From assembly GCA_028703545.1 (NCBI GenBank), contig JAQVMR010000017.1, positions 1-16,950 on the forward strand: a stretch of DNA of 16,950 bases, read 5' to 3'. A model generated the notes under the pieces. It had not been told where the DNA came from, did not search any database, and was given only the letters and a program-made list of their open reading frames with translations. How positions within the stretch are numbered: position 1 is the first letter of the stretch; each line of letters begins with the position of its first letter. The DNA comes from Patescibacteria group bacterium. GTDB lineage: Bacteria; Patescibacteriota; Patescibacteriia; UBA1558; S5-K13. The position numbers and the translations under genes were made by a program. Shown one piece after another: positions 1-7,564 of this stretch.

Positions 1-108
1 AGAAAGATAGAATATGCAAGAAAACACTTTGAAGCACTTAAAGGTGAAAAGATAAAATATGATGTAGTTGATAGTTATAGAAGTCTTATGGAAAAGGTTA
101 TGAAGTAG
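1..108 (+). CDS. C-terminal end of a helicase or type III restriction subunit (partial)
   Basis: This reading frame is open from the first base and stops at TAG 106-108, leaving 35 residues. The peptide contains KIEYARKHFEAL followed by YDVVDSYRSL. That resembles the extreme C-terminus of DEAD/DEAH-box type III restriction (Res) subunits, where a 'K-hFEAL' helix precedes a 'V-dSf-L' strand. The match is from memory of the family and rests on a short stretch, so the product is tentative; the presence of a gene end is firmer. The next gene starts 64 bases later on the same strand. If correct, a restriction-modification locus lies just left of the window. Confidence 0.5.
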   Translation, partial: RKIEYARKHFEALKGEKIKYDVVDSYRSLMEKVMK

Positions 109-172
109 AGATTTATTTATTGTTTAAAAGATTATTCGATATTTAAGATTGATAATTTAAAAAAACAAAAAA

Positions 173-376
173 ATGACCTCGGAAGAAAAAATATTCAAAG
201 TTTTAGATGCGATTAAAAGTAAAATGGACTTAGCGCCAAAGGATTCGGTTTTAAATTATAGAGCTGGTGAAGAAGTATTTAATATTAGTGCTGCAGACCA
301 GATTTTAATTTTAAATAAACTAGCAGATGAGGGGATTATTGAAGTAATAAAAAATTACGCATCAGACTTTATTTAA
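173..376 (+). CDS. small winged-helix-like protein, partner of the PIN gene
   Basis: This encodes a 67-residue acidic protein of unrecognised family. Helices are predicted for residues 3-17 and 36-52. The stretch ISAADQILILNKLADEGII reads like the recognition half of a winged-helix domain, followed by a short strand (IEVI). The start is the ATG at 173, after an A-rich stretch with no clear Shine-Dalgarno; no better upstream start is evident. It ends 10 bases before the PIN-domain gene and is probably co-transcribed with it. The size and order (small DNA-binding-like protein, then PIN protein) fit an antitoxin-toxin pair, but that is inference. It could also be the detached N-terminal domain of the downstream protein, since it lies in another frame with a stop between them. 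Confidence 0.6.
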   Translation: MTSEEKIFKVLDAIKSKMDLAPKDSVLNYRAGEEVFNISAADQILILNKLADEGIIEVIKNYASDFI

Positions 377-386
377 TATTTATAAT

Positions 387-1007
387 ATGAAATACGAAGG
401 ATTCATTTTTAAAATAAAACCGACTAATAAATTCTTATCAGAATATGAGAGATTAAAGGATTTATTTTTTTTAAAAAATTATAAAATAAAAGTATATTTA
501 GATACATGTATATTAGGCATGACTCTAGATGAAACTATCAAACAAGAAGATTCGAGTCCTTTAAAAAGAATATTTGAAAACAAAAAAGAAATTATTGAAC
601 CTTATACTTCAGAAAAGACCAAAGAAGAGATGTCTAAACATGCTAATAATTCAAAAAAAGATTATCTGCATTTTATAATAAGTTTTTTTGATGTTATTCC
701 AGAGGAAAATTATATTCATACAATTGGTGGGTCTATAGGGAGTTTATCGCTTGGTTCTGCACCATTGGGTTGTGGTATCGAAGAAGACGACCCATTATTT
801 GCTAAATTAAAAAACATCTTTGATTTAGATGATGCGAAACATATATTTCAAGCCATAAAAAGTGAGGCAAAATATTTTTTGACAACTGATAGTAAAACAA
901 TTTTGTCTAGGAGAAAAGAGTTTAATAAATTAGGTTTCAAAATTAAGCTAGTAAGTCCTAAAAATTTAGAGAATATCTTATTTGCCGAAGAAGATAATAC
1001 GGAATAA
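387..1007 (+). CDS. PIN-domain protein, putative ribonuclease
   Basis: This is a 206-residue protein with the signature of the PIN RNase fold. A first strand and acid lie at VYLDTC (Asp39), a second acid in the helix TKEEM (Glu80/Glu81), a third in DDAKHIFQAI (Asp148/149), and a fourth in YFLTTD (Asp168). Together these could form the usual Mg-binding acidic cluster that cuts single-stranded RNA. Compared with VapC toxins (about 130-140 residues) it has about 35 extra N-terminal residues and a Gly/Ser-rich insert at about 113-131. The gene follows the small winged-helix-like ORF by 10 bases and converges on the recombinase with a 6-base gap. Toxin activity is inferred from fold and arrangement; it could be a housekeeping or defence nuclease. 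Confidence 0.75.
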   Translation: MKYEGFIFKIKPTNKFLSEYERLKDLFFLKNYKIKVYLDTCILGMTLDETIKQEDSSPLKRIFENKKEIIEPYTSEKTKEEMSKHANNSKKDYLHFIISFFDVIPEENYIHTIGGSIGSLSLGSAPLGCGIEEDDPLFAKLKNIFDLDDAKHIFQAIKSEAKYFLTTDSKTILSRRKEFNKLGFKIKLVSPKNLENILFAEEDNTE

Positions 1008-1013
1008 ATTTGA

Positions 1014-2294
1014 TTAAATCTCAACCCCTTTATTCTTCAACCTAATCTTACAATCTAAACAAGTAAGCAAATCTCTTTTTTCTTGAATATCACCTTCTTG
1101 CAATAAAAACTTTATATAATTTCTAATATCGACGTCACTCACGTCGATATTATCATTTTTACCAGTTGCTAGGACTTGAAACTTCTTAAATCTTTTTATT
1201 TCAGATCTAATTTTATCTTGAATAAGTATCTTTTTAAAATCTAATTTATCAATTTGCTTTTGAAGTTGTTTAATAAGATCTTCTTCGCTAACATAACCAG
1301 ATTTACAATTTTTATCTCTTGCTTTAGTACAACCATAATATACATGACGATTATAGTTTCCATCTTTAAGTTTTTTAAATTTTTCAGCTGCTGAAATTCC
1401 AGATCCACATAAACCACATTTCATAATCTTAGTAAAAGCAAATTCAATATTTTCTCGTCTTGCAAGTTGAGAGTTTTTCATCTGTTGTTGAACAGCATCA
1501 AATAATTCTTTTGTAATTATTGGTTCGTGTTTTCCTTGATACCAATTTCCACCTCCTTTGGGATATTCAAATGGGCCATAATAAAAAGTATTTTCTAGTA
1601 AGCGATAAATATTTCCTAAGCTTAAATGTTTCTTACCAAGTGCTGTTCTAAAATTTAAGTCAAATCTAAGCCAGTTATAAAGTTTTCTTCCTGACCATTT
1701 TTCATAAGCCACTTTCTCAAACATTTGTTTTATAACAGGACCTCTTTCAGGATCAATCAAACATTCTCCTTTATGATTTATTAATTTTTCTTTTAAGTAT
1801 CCAGTAGGAGGGCATGTTGGCCATAATCCCATTTCACATCTTGTTCTTAAACCTCTTTTAACATTAATACCTCTATTATCATTTTCTAGCTTTGCTTGAG
1901 AACATAGAATCATTAATAAAAACTTTTCATTTGGTGAGTTACTAAAAGCTTGTCCAAAGGTACGAATAGCTAAAAGTTTTTTCTCATCCATTAGATCAAC
2001 TAAAGATCCTAAGTCTCCTGCATTTCTAGATAGTCTATCAGGAGCCCATGTTAGAATAGAGTTAAAACGTCCTTCTGTTATGTCATGTATTAACTCTTTA
2101 AATACTGGGCGATTACCAGAATCTTTAGCTGATTTTGATTCCCTCCTTATATCTACAATTTCTAGGTTTTCACGCTCTGCTATCTGTAACATCTCCTTAA
2201 CTTGAGATTCTATAGACAGGGCTTGTCTTTCGTCTGATTCAGTACTTTTTCTAGCATATAAACAATACTTTAATTTGGTTTCTATTGATTCCAT
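1014..2294 (-). CDS. serine site-specific recombinase (resolvase/integrase family)
   Basis: This is a 426-residue serine recombinase that would break and rejoin DNA through a phosphoserine link. Residues 8-150 form the resolvase domain. LYARKS carries the nucleophile Ser17, SIESQ the following helix, and DRLSR (86-90) the conserved arginines. Residues about 155-280 form the 'Recombinase' DNA-binding domain. A zinc ribbon follows with Cys293, Cys296, Cys322 and Cys330, and a short helical tail. It is slightly shorter than many large serine integrases (450-600 residues) and its coiled-coil is small, but no domain is broken. The ATG at 2294 has no clear ribosome binding site. The gene is last in the leftward cassette, 97 bases after the terminase gene, and likely mobilises this element. 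Confidence 0.93.
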   Translation of the reverse strand: MESIETKLKYCLYARKSTESDERQALSIESQVKEMLQIAERENLEIVDIRRESKSAKDSGNRPVFKELIHDITEGRFNSILTWAPDRLSRNAGDLGSLVDLMDEKKLLAIRTFGQAFSNSPNEKFLLMILCSQAKLENDNRGINVKRGLRTRCEMGLWPTCPPTGYLKEKLINHKGECLIDPERGPVIKQMFEKVAYEKWSGRKLYNWLRFDLNFRTALGKKHLSLGNIYRLLENTFYYGPFEYPKGGGNWYQGKHEPIITKELFDAVQQQMKNSQLARRENIEFAFTKIMKCGLCGSGISAAEKFKKLKDGNYNRHVYYGCTKARDKNCKSGYVSEEDLIKQLQKQIDKLDFKKILIQDKIRSEIKRFKKFQVLATGKNDNIDVSDVDIRNYIKFLLQEGDIQEKRDLLTCLDCKIRLKNKGVEI

Positions 2295-2376
2295 AGGGAT
2301 TACAGTTAATTATTAACCCCTTAATTGATGACACACTTTTAAGCTTTTGCTAAGAGACTAGCTGTTGGTAACTTTT

Positions 2377-2392
2377 AGTAGTTTTAACTACT
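2377..2392. repeat. short palindrome after the terminase gene
   Basis: AGTAGTT and AACTACT face each other with a 2-base centre, ending at the terminase stop codon. There is no T-run on the minus strand after it, so it is not a convincing terminator. The rest of 2295-2391 shows no clear promoter. Confidence 0.3.
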
Positions 2393-3819
2393 TAAATACG
2401 TATTACACCCGCAAATCTAGGTTTATTTTCAACAAGACTATGTACAAGATTAGAAAACGCATCTGCTAGATCGTCATGTTTTTCTACGCCAAAATATACT
2501 ATTTGTTGTATTAATTGTTCAGCCCCTTCTCTGGGAAATAATATTTGACCAGTTTTAATTAGATTAGCTATTAAAGCGAGACGACTTCTTTTGTCTTGAT
2601 TTCCAGGTCTTGTTGTCATAACCCTTCTAAATCCCTCTGCCTTTAATTGATCTGGTAATGCTTTTTGGTAAGCTACGTCTTCTACAACAAACATTGGATC
2701 AAAGCAACCTCCTACTTTATAGGTTTCAAGCAGCAGTTTACACATATCAATAGTTTCAGGAAAACTCATTTTTCTGTTTATAATCTTTGGAAGGACATAA
2801 ATTCTATAACTTTTTTCAGTCTCATATAACAAACCTGGAACCATAGCAGTATAATCAGCGACATTACTTTTTGAAATAGCTGGATCTACTCCAATTCTTA
2901 CTTCTGTATGTGGGCGATGACCAGATGAAAATTCTACACATTCTGGTATTTCATCATAATATTGAATCCATTCAGGATATATTACTTGATCATCATCAGG
3001 AACTATGTTCAGCAAATATTCTCTCTGCCATATAATTTCATTGCCAACTTTTCTCCTTTCAATTTCTATATCCCCATCAGTTGGATATTTGCCACGCCAA
3101 AGACAATCTCCTTTTGCATCTATTAATGGAAAAAATAAAAACTTACCGTCTATAACATTATTTTTAACTTCTTCTTTTAATCTCATAAGAAGTGAATCCT
3201 CGTGAAGTAAATTACCTACGACAATAAGTCTCGTATTTTTATCACCAGCAGGTATTACTTCTCCTTTTAACCACTGATATGTTTTATTTCTTCCTTCTCG
3301 TGTTTTCGTTGAATCACAATCTTCAACGTCATCACAAATTATAAGATCTGGTCTATGTTCATAATGTCTAAGTCCACGAATACTTTGCTCAAAAGAAGCA
3401 ACAGTAATACGAGCGTCAGTATTTGAAAATACAATAGACTGAGATCCCCACTCATTACTATCTTCACTAAAAGGACCTAGATCTTTTTTTAACAAGTCAT
3501 TATCTTCTAATTCACGACGTAAATTCATCATGTGTTGTTTTGCCTGTGCTTGTGTTTGGCAAAAGATAATAACAAATTTCTTTTGTTGTTTTCCTAAAAT
3601 TGCCCAAATAGGATAAGTATCAGTAATTACGGTTGACTTTCCTGATCCTCTAAAGGAAACAACAAATAAACTACTGCTGCCATTGTCTTCAATTAAGTGA
3701 ATAATTTCTTTCTGAAAATCTGCTGTTTCAAATTTTACATAATGAGCGTAATAAAAGTGAAAGAAATAAGAAAAGCTTTCTCTAGTTATTGCTGTTCTCA
3801 CTTTCTTGTCCTTGGTCAT
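2392..3819 (-). CDS. terL: phage terminase large subunit
   Basis: This is the packaging motor ATPase and headful nuclease of a tailed-phage-type system, 475 residues from the chosen start. The ATPase domain has Walker A RGSGKST (57-63) and Walker B LIICDDVED (159-167). The RNase H-like nuclease domain has acids in GVDPA (Asp312), VVEDVAY (Glu380) and HDDLADA (Asp450/Asp453). All catalytic residues look intact. The frame is open further upstream to a TTG at 3897, but that would overlap the preceding gene by 116 bases. The ATG at 3819 has GGAG just before it, and the protein then begins close to the conserved FFHFYYAHYVKFETADFQKE region; ATGs at 3861 and 3846 are alternatives. It overlaps the end of the small-subunit gene, as is common for terminase pairs. 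No head genes follow it. Confidence 0.93.
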   Translation of the reverse strand: MTKDKKVRTAITRESFSYFFHFYYAHYVKFETADFQKEIIHLIEDNGSSSLFVVSFRGSGKSTVITDTYPIWAILGKQQKKFVIIFCQTQAQAKQHMMNLRRELEDNDLLKKDLGPFSEDSNEWGSQSIVFSNTDARITVASFEQSIRGLRHYEHRPDLIICDDVEDCDSTKTREGRNKTYQWLKGEVIPAGDKNTRLIVVGNLLHEDSLLMRLKEEVKNNVIDGKFLFFPLIDAKGDCLWRGKYPTDGDIEIERRKVGNEIIWQREYLLNIVPDDDQVIYPEWIQYYDEIPECVEFSSGHRPHTEVRIGVDPAISKSNVADYTAMVPGLLYETEKSYRIYVLPKIINRKMSFPETIDMCKLLLETYKVGGCFDPMFVVEDVAYQKALPDQLKAEGFRRVMTTRPGNQDKRSRLALIANLIKTGQILFPREGAEQLIQQIVYFGVEKHDDLADAFSNLVHSLVENKPRFAGVIRI

Positions 3820-4258
3820 TTGCTCCACTAAGTCCTGCGGTATCATTTTGTTGACTATCATATTTTTCTTGGTTATTAGTTGGTAAAATTTTTGCAAGTT
3901 GTAACGCTTTGTTTACAATCTCTGCTTGTGCTGGTGTTAATTCACCAGAGTCTTCAATTTTAGAAGTGACTTCGATCTTGTCACGAAACTTTGGATTTCT
4001 ATGTCTAAGCCAAAAGCTTATTGCTTGCCAGTTTTTTTCTTTGATAAGAGTAAGTAATTGACTCTCACTCATATCATTTACTAATGCTTCGCCCTCAGCT
4101 AATGACTCGTCCATTAATTTAGAAAAATCTTTATCATCTCTTTTCCAACGATATACGCTATTTCTTGATACTCCAGATTTTTCACATGCAACTAACACTA
4201 TCGGAACTCTTTTTAATTCTTCTAAAAAAGTATCTTTGATTTTATTTTTCTTAGACAT
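3782..4258 (-). CDS. terminase small-subunit-like HTH protein
   Basis: This is a 158-residue protein. Residues 8-45 form a helix-turn-helix (FLEELKRV, then VACEKSGVSRNSVYRWKRDD) of the homeodomain-like type seen in phage small terminase subunits and phage regulators. Residues 46-95 include QAISFWLRHRNPKFRD, a pattern typical of these proteins. The tail from about 125 on is Gln/Asn/Ser-rich and probably disordered. The start codon overlaps the methyltransferase stop by 8 bases (ATGTCTAA), and the 3' end overlaps the start of the large-subunit gene, so the three are translationally coupled. In packaging, the small subunit recognises the DNA start site and hands it to the large subunit. The assignment depends on the HTH type and on position. 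Confidence 0.8.
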   Translation of the reverse strand: MSKKNKIKDTFLEELKRVPIVLVACEKSGVSRNSVYRWKRDDKDFSKLMDESLAEGEALVNDMSESQLLTLIKEKNWQAISFWLRHRNPKFRDKIEVTSKIEDSGELTPAQAEIVNKALQLAKILPTNNQEKYDSQQNDTAGLSGANDQGQESENSNN

Positions 4259-5531
4259 GTTTAATCACCGCCTTTCTGCCAGTTAATTTTTCATATCTTC
4301 TAATTGTTAGATCACAAAAAATTGGTTCCAATTCAAGAGCATATACTTTTCTTTTTAATTGTTCCCCGGCTATGATTGTGCTACCAGAGCCCGAAAAAGA
4401 ATCAAGTATTGTATCTCCTATTTTAGTACAGCGACGTATTGCTTTTTCATGAAGTTGAGGTGGCTTTGAAGTTGCGTGTTCAATTTTTTGACCTGACAAT
4501 CTTTTCACAAGCCAAATATCCAATTGATCATAAATTTCTCCTAGCAAATTATTTCCCGTAGTTAGTTCTTTATTCATTACTTCATTTAAGTTCTGAACAG
4601 AGGGCGTGATATATGGTTTGTTTAATACCCCATATACGCATGGTTCGTAGCATTTGTTAAACGCCACCATAGGAACGGGATTCTGTGAATTTTTTAACCA
4701 TAAACAAACTCGTTTGTTTACAATATTAAGTTCACGATATAATTGCTGAATTAAACCAATATAGGTTTGATCTGACCAGTAAAATACATGACAATCCTTT
4801 TTAGCAATTGTTAGAGCAGAAGTCATAGTATCTTTCAAAAATTGTTTATACTCATCATAAGTTCTGTTATCATTCACATTTCCACCGAAGTTTTGTTTAC
4901 CGCCAATTCCTTTTGCATAATCGATTTTCAAATTATATGGACTATCGCTGTAGATCATAGATGCTTTTTCATTTCCAAATAGTCTTTTCAGATTTTTTGG
5001 ATCAGTTGAATCTGCACATAATAGTTTATTAGAACCTAAGCAAATTAGATCTCCTAGTTTAGTTATTGGTTTTTTAATTTTTTTAAGTTCCAATTCTTCG
5101 TTAAACTCTTCATCTTGAACCTCTAATTCTTTATCCCAAAAATGTGATAAGTCGATTTCATCAAATCCTATGTCGATTAACAGGTCTAAATCAAATGACT
5201 TTAGTTTTGAAAAATCCCAGTCACCCCCTAAAGCATTGCTGGCTATAAGGTAACGATCGGATTCTTCCTTTGTTAGTTTTCTATTTGGAATTCTGACATC
5301 GATCTTGTCTTCACCTCGACCTAATAGCTGTAACGCTTTTATGCGTTGATGTCCTGCCAAAATTTTTCCATTGAGGTCTATGGCAGGTATTTCCACTAGA
5401 CTGAACTTTTTCAAGTTCTTTTTAAGATCTGACATCTGCTTGTCAGAAATTACCCTTGGGTTAATGTCTTGTGGAATAAGATCATTAACTCTTTTTTGGA
5501 CTGTTGTCCATTGCAGTTTTTGTTTAGACAT
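4251..5531 (-). CDS. ParB-like domain fused to N6/N4 DNA methyltransferase
   Basis: This is a 426-residue two-domain protein. Residues about 12-110 form a ParB/Sulfiredoxin-like domain with the GHQR motif at 60-63. Residues about 155-426 form an SAM-dependent amino-methyltransferase of the beta class, with the catalytic motif first and the SAM motif last: SDSPYN at 195-200, HATSKPPQLHEKAI at 352-365, and FSGSGST at 379-385. It would methylate adenine N6 or cytosine N4 in a short DNA target. The catalytic motif reads D-S-P-Y where the family normally has D-P-P-Y. Such ParB-methylase fusions are common beside phage terminases and could protect the element or mark its DNA. The gene follows a terminator and an inverted repeat, and overlaps the small-terminase gene by 8 bases. 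Confidence 0.9.
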   Translation of the reverse strand: MSKQKLQWTTVQKRVNDLIPQDINPRVISDKQMSDLKKNLKKFSLVEIPAIDLNGKILAGHQRIKALQLLGRGEDKIDVRIPNRKLTKEESDRYLIASNALGGDWDFSKLKSFDLDLLIDIGFDEIDLSHFWDKELEVQDEEFNEELELKKIKKPITKLGDLICLGSNKLLCADSTDPKNLKRLFGNEKASMIYSDSPYNLKIDYAKGIGGKQNFGGNVNDNRTYDEYKQFLKDTMTSALTIAKKDCHVFYWSDQTYIGLIQQLYRELNIVNKRVCLWLKNSQNPVPMVAFNKCYEPCVYGVLNKPYITPSVQNLNEVMNKELTTGNNLLGEIYDQLDIWLVKRLSGQKIEHATSKPPQLHEKAIRRCTKIGDTILDSFSGSGSTIIAGEQLKRKVYALELEPIFCDLTIRRYEKLTGRKAVIKHV

Positions 5532-5548
5532 AATTTCTTTTTCCTTTC

Positions 5549-5569
5549 ACTCAATATTATTTATTGAGT
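5549..5569. promoter_or_regulatory. inverted repeat upstream of the methyltransferase gene
   Basis: ACTCAATA and TATTGAGT face each other with a 5-base centre, ending 18 bases before the methyltransferase start codon. It may be an operator for a dimeric regulator or a leader hairpin of the leftward operon. No strong -35/-10 pair was recognised next to it. Confidence 0.45.
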
Positions 5570-5582
5570 TTAATTATTAAAT

Positions 5583-5607
5583 AAAAAAGAACTATCTTTA
5601 TGATAGT
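5583..5607 (-). terminator. rho-independent terminator of the 383-residue gene
   Basis: On the minus strand ACTATC, a 5-base loop and GATAGT are followed by TCTTTTTT. It separates the 383-residue gene from the methyltransferase-terminase-recombinase operon, so the latter probably needs its own promoter in 5532-5590. Confidence 0.7.
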
Positions 5608-5626
5608 CCTTTGAAAATTTTTTCTA

Positions 5627-5648
5627 CTCGGGTTCCGCTCGAGTTCCG
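5627..5648. repeat. tandem 11-bp repeat CTCGRGTTCCG x2
   Basis: CTCGGGTTCCG is followed directly by CTCGAGTTCCG, one base different. It is unusually GC-rich for this DNA and lies two bases past the stop of the 383-residue gene. ACTCG/CGAGT can also pair across it. Function unknown. Confidence 0.5.
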
Positions 5649-5649
5649 T

Positions 5650-6801
5650 TTATCCTAATTTTTTCATATTATTTATCTTGCGGGCGTCTTTTTTTAATTG
5701 ATTTTTATGTTCTTTTATACATTGATTAGATCCACAGGTTATTTGTTCTTTATTTCTTGGTTTAAACCCACTGCCACATATAGGGCAAATTTTACAAGTT
5801 AAATTTCCCAATACTTGTTTTAGAGTTTCTTGTTTGCCTGATAACAAATACAAGAAAACATTGGTAATATAAATCATATAGTGCACATCTTCTAGATTAA
5901 CTATTTCTTTATCACTCAATGCTTTTATATAATTCATTTTAATCTCATTAGATCTACCTGACTCATTAATTAAACTTTTTTCTGATAAGAACTCTCTCCA
6001 GTCGCATATGAATTCTTTATCTAAACTATACTTAGCAAGAATGTTTTTTGCTAACTTATTGAATTTAGGAAATATATCAAATTCATACTCTTGATTAAGT
6101 TCTATTTTTGTAGGTTTTTTTTCTATTTCTTTTTTATATTCTAAAAATTTGTTTTTCTTAGCTTCCGTGAATAAGTCATATAATTTTTCCATTTCATGAT
6201 ACAGTTCAAAAAATTTATATAAATTACTAATTTTTTGTTGTATAGATTTTTTAATTATATTTTTAGAACGTGAATCTATATTATTGCTTTTTATTAACTT
6301 TAAATTAGGCAGAGCTATTTTTATCGCCAGTATTTGTTTTTTATCATATACAAATTCGTACTGCTTATTCATTTCATTTATCTTCAAACAAAAATCTGGA
6401 AATTGTTTTTGTTTCCATGAGGAAAACTTATTTTGAGACGGCATTTCTATCATATTGTTATTAAAATAATAATCCAACCAATGATCGTTAAATTTTGATA
6501 GACTACCAACACTATAATACTTATTTTTTTCTTGTTTTATAACTTTAAATTTTTTTAGGTCTTCGGGGTGTACAAATGCCCAACCTTCTTTTCCATTAAA
6601 AATAGCATATATTTTTCTGTATTCAACAATTCCTAAATAAACTTTTAATGCTGGAAATACTAATTCATACTTATGTAATTCTTCTAGAGTACTCTTGTCA
6701 ATATTCAAACCATTATTTTTACAATAACTAATAAAGAAAGACATGTGAATTAGACTTTCTTGATTTGTTGGCATTTGTGTATTTGGTATTTTCTTATCCA
6801 T
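5650..6801 (-). CDS. hypothetical protein with C-terminal zinc ribbon
   Basis: I do not recognise the family of this 383-residue protein. The N-terminal half (about 15-115) is mixed, with a stretch LHKYELVFPALKVYL that resembles helix-then-strand motifs at the start of some CPR regulatory-type proteins. Residues about 180-260 are Lys/Glu-rich and helical. The C-terminus holds a probable zinc ribbon with CPICGSGFKPRNKEQITC (Cys339, Cys342, Cys356) plus Cys361, and Cys336 nearby, then a basic tail. That ribbon type occurs in several nucleic-acid-associated proteins. It is the first leftward gene from the divergent control region and has its own terminator, so it may be a regulator or an independent cargo gene of the element. 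No catalytic motif is evident. Confidence 0.75.
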   Translation of the reverse strand: MDKKIPNTQMPTNQESLIHMSFFISYCKNNGLNIDKSTLEELHKYELVFPALKVYLGIVEYRKIYAIFNGKEGWAFVHPEDLKKFKVIKQEKNKYYSVGSLSKFNDHWLDYYFNNNMIEMPSQNKFSSWKQKQFPDFCLKINEMNKQYEFVYDKKQILAIKIALPNLKLIKSNNIDSRSKNIIKKSIQQKISNLYKFFELYHEMEKLYDLFTEAKKNKFLEYKKEIEKKPTKIELNQEYEFDIFPKFNKLAKNILAKYSLDKEFICDWREFLSEKSLINESGRSNEIKMNYIKALSDKEIVNLEDVHYMIYITNVFLYLLSGKQETLKQVLGNLTCKICPICGSGFKPRNKEQITCGSNQCIKEHKNQLKKDARKINNMKKLG

Positions 6802-6836
6802 ATTAATATATTAGCACCTTAGAAGTTGTTTGTTTA

Positions 6837-6877
6837 GGTGTCTTGATTTTGGTGTCTTAGATGTGTAAGATTAGAAT
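6837..6877 (+). promoter_or_regulatory. divergent control region with direct repeats and promoter for the rightward cassette
   Basis: GGTGTCTT occurs at 6837-6844 and 6851-6858, 14 bases apart, and GCACCTTA at 6814-6821 is a partial inverted copy. A candidate promoter overlaps it: TTGATT at 6843-6848, a 17-base gap, and TAAGAT at 6866-6871. A second pair is TTGGTG at 6849-6854 and TAGAAT at 6872-6877, also 17 apart. Either would start RNA shortly before the ATG at 6894. The repeats sit where a repressor could block both directions. Confidence 0.45.
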
Positions 6878-6893
6878 ATTAAATATAAAGACT

Positions 6894-7556
6894 ATGATAA
6901 CAGATGAACAAATCACAAAATTCCAGGAAATCTATAAAAAGCAGTATAATAAAGACATTTCCAGAGAAGAGGCATATGAAAGTGCCCAAAATCTGTTAGG
7001 TTTAGTTGAACTTTTATATGATCAATATATTATAGATAAGAAAAGAAAATTAAGACTAGAAAAAGAACCAAAAGGATTTCATTTAGAGGGTCAAGGATAT
7101 ACATGTCATATTTGTGGCAATTCCACTTCAGATGAAGATACTTGGTATGATAAATATGGTATAAAGTGCATGACTTGTCAGAGAGCAATAGATAAAAAGA
7201 TCATTCCTGCTTCTGTGGCTAAAAATGAAGATAGTTGGTATTCAAAATATGATTTAGAAAGTCGTTTTAATATAGACAGATATGCAATGAGTAGGTTTAT
7301 AAAAGCTGGGATTTTAAAACCAAGAATTATTAGAAATGAAAATGGAAGTCCGCATGCATATCTATTTCTTATAAAAGATAATAAAGATGTGTTGCCACCA
7401 AAGAAATTAACCGAATCACAATTAGTTGTAGAAACAAAAGATGATAAAGAGTGGCATCGTCATGAACCTTGGTATAAATTTGTTGATCCATATGAACACT
7501 TAAAGGGATATAAAATAATGGATTATTTACATTCTGGAAAAAAAGAAGCTAACTAA
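6894..7556 (+). CDS. HTH and zinc-knuckle protein of unknown function
   Basis: This is a 220-residue protein. The first 45 residues (MITDEQITKFQEIYKKQYNK, then ISREEA) match a helical N-terminus I recall from many CPR proteins of unknown role. A zinc site follows at Cys71, Cys74, Cys92 and Cys95. Residues about 115-145 (KYDLESRFNIDRYAMSRFIK, then AGILKPRII) look like a MerR/excisionase-type helix-turn-helix. The frame is open 11 codons further up to an ATG at 6861, but promoter-like boxes cover that stretch and the familiar N-terminus begins at 6894, so I chose the latter. It heads the rightward cassette and ends 8 bases before the DUF3800 gene. A DNA-binding regulator or excision factor is plausible but unproven. 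Confidence 0.75.
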   Translation: MITDEQITKFQEIYKKQYNKDISREEAYESAQNLLGLVELLYDQYIIDKKRKLRLEKEPKGFHLEGQGYTCHICGNSTSDEDTWYDKYGIKCMTCQRAIDKKIIPASVAKNEDSWYSKYDLESRFNIDRYAMSRFIKAGILKPRIIRNENGSPHAYLFLIKDNKDVLPPKKLTESQLVVETKDDKEWHRHEPWYKFVDPYEHLKGYKIMDYLHSGKKEAN

Positions 7557-7564
7557 AATTATTT

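Noticed and set aside
1008..2391. Attachment-site core repeats for the serine recombinase
   Set aside because: I compared the ends of the block (around 1008, 2300-2390 and 9056-9110) and found no convincing shared core; serine integrase cores are too short to call without an empty-site sequence.
3005..3205. plus-strand ORF inside the terminase gene; likewise 5371-5580, 11366-11554, 11629-11823, 13352-13537, 15561-15746 and 16026-16241
   Set aside because: All are antisense to, or mostly overlap, confidently assigned genes and show no domain of their own.
3820..3897. TTG start for the terminase large subunit at 3897
   Set aside because: It would overlap the small-subunit gene by 116 bases with no ribosome binding site; the ATG at 3819 has GGAG before it.
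6861..6893. Start of the HTH/zinc protein at ATG 6861
   Set aside because: Promoter-like boxes overlap this ATG, no ribosome binding site precedes it, and the recognisable N-terminus begins at the ATG at 6894.
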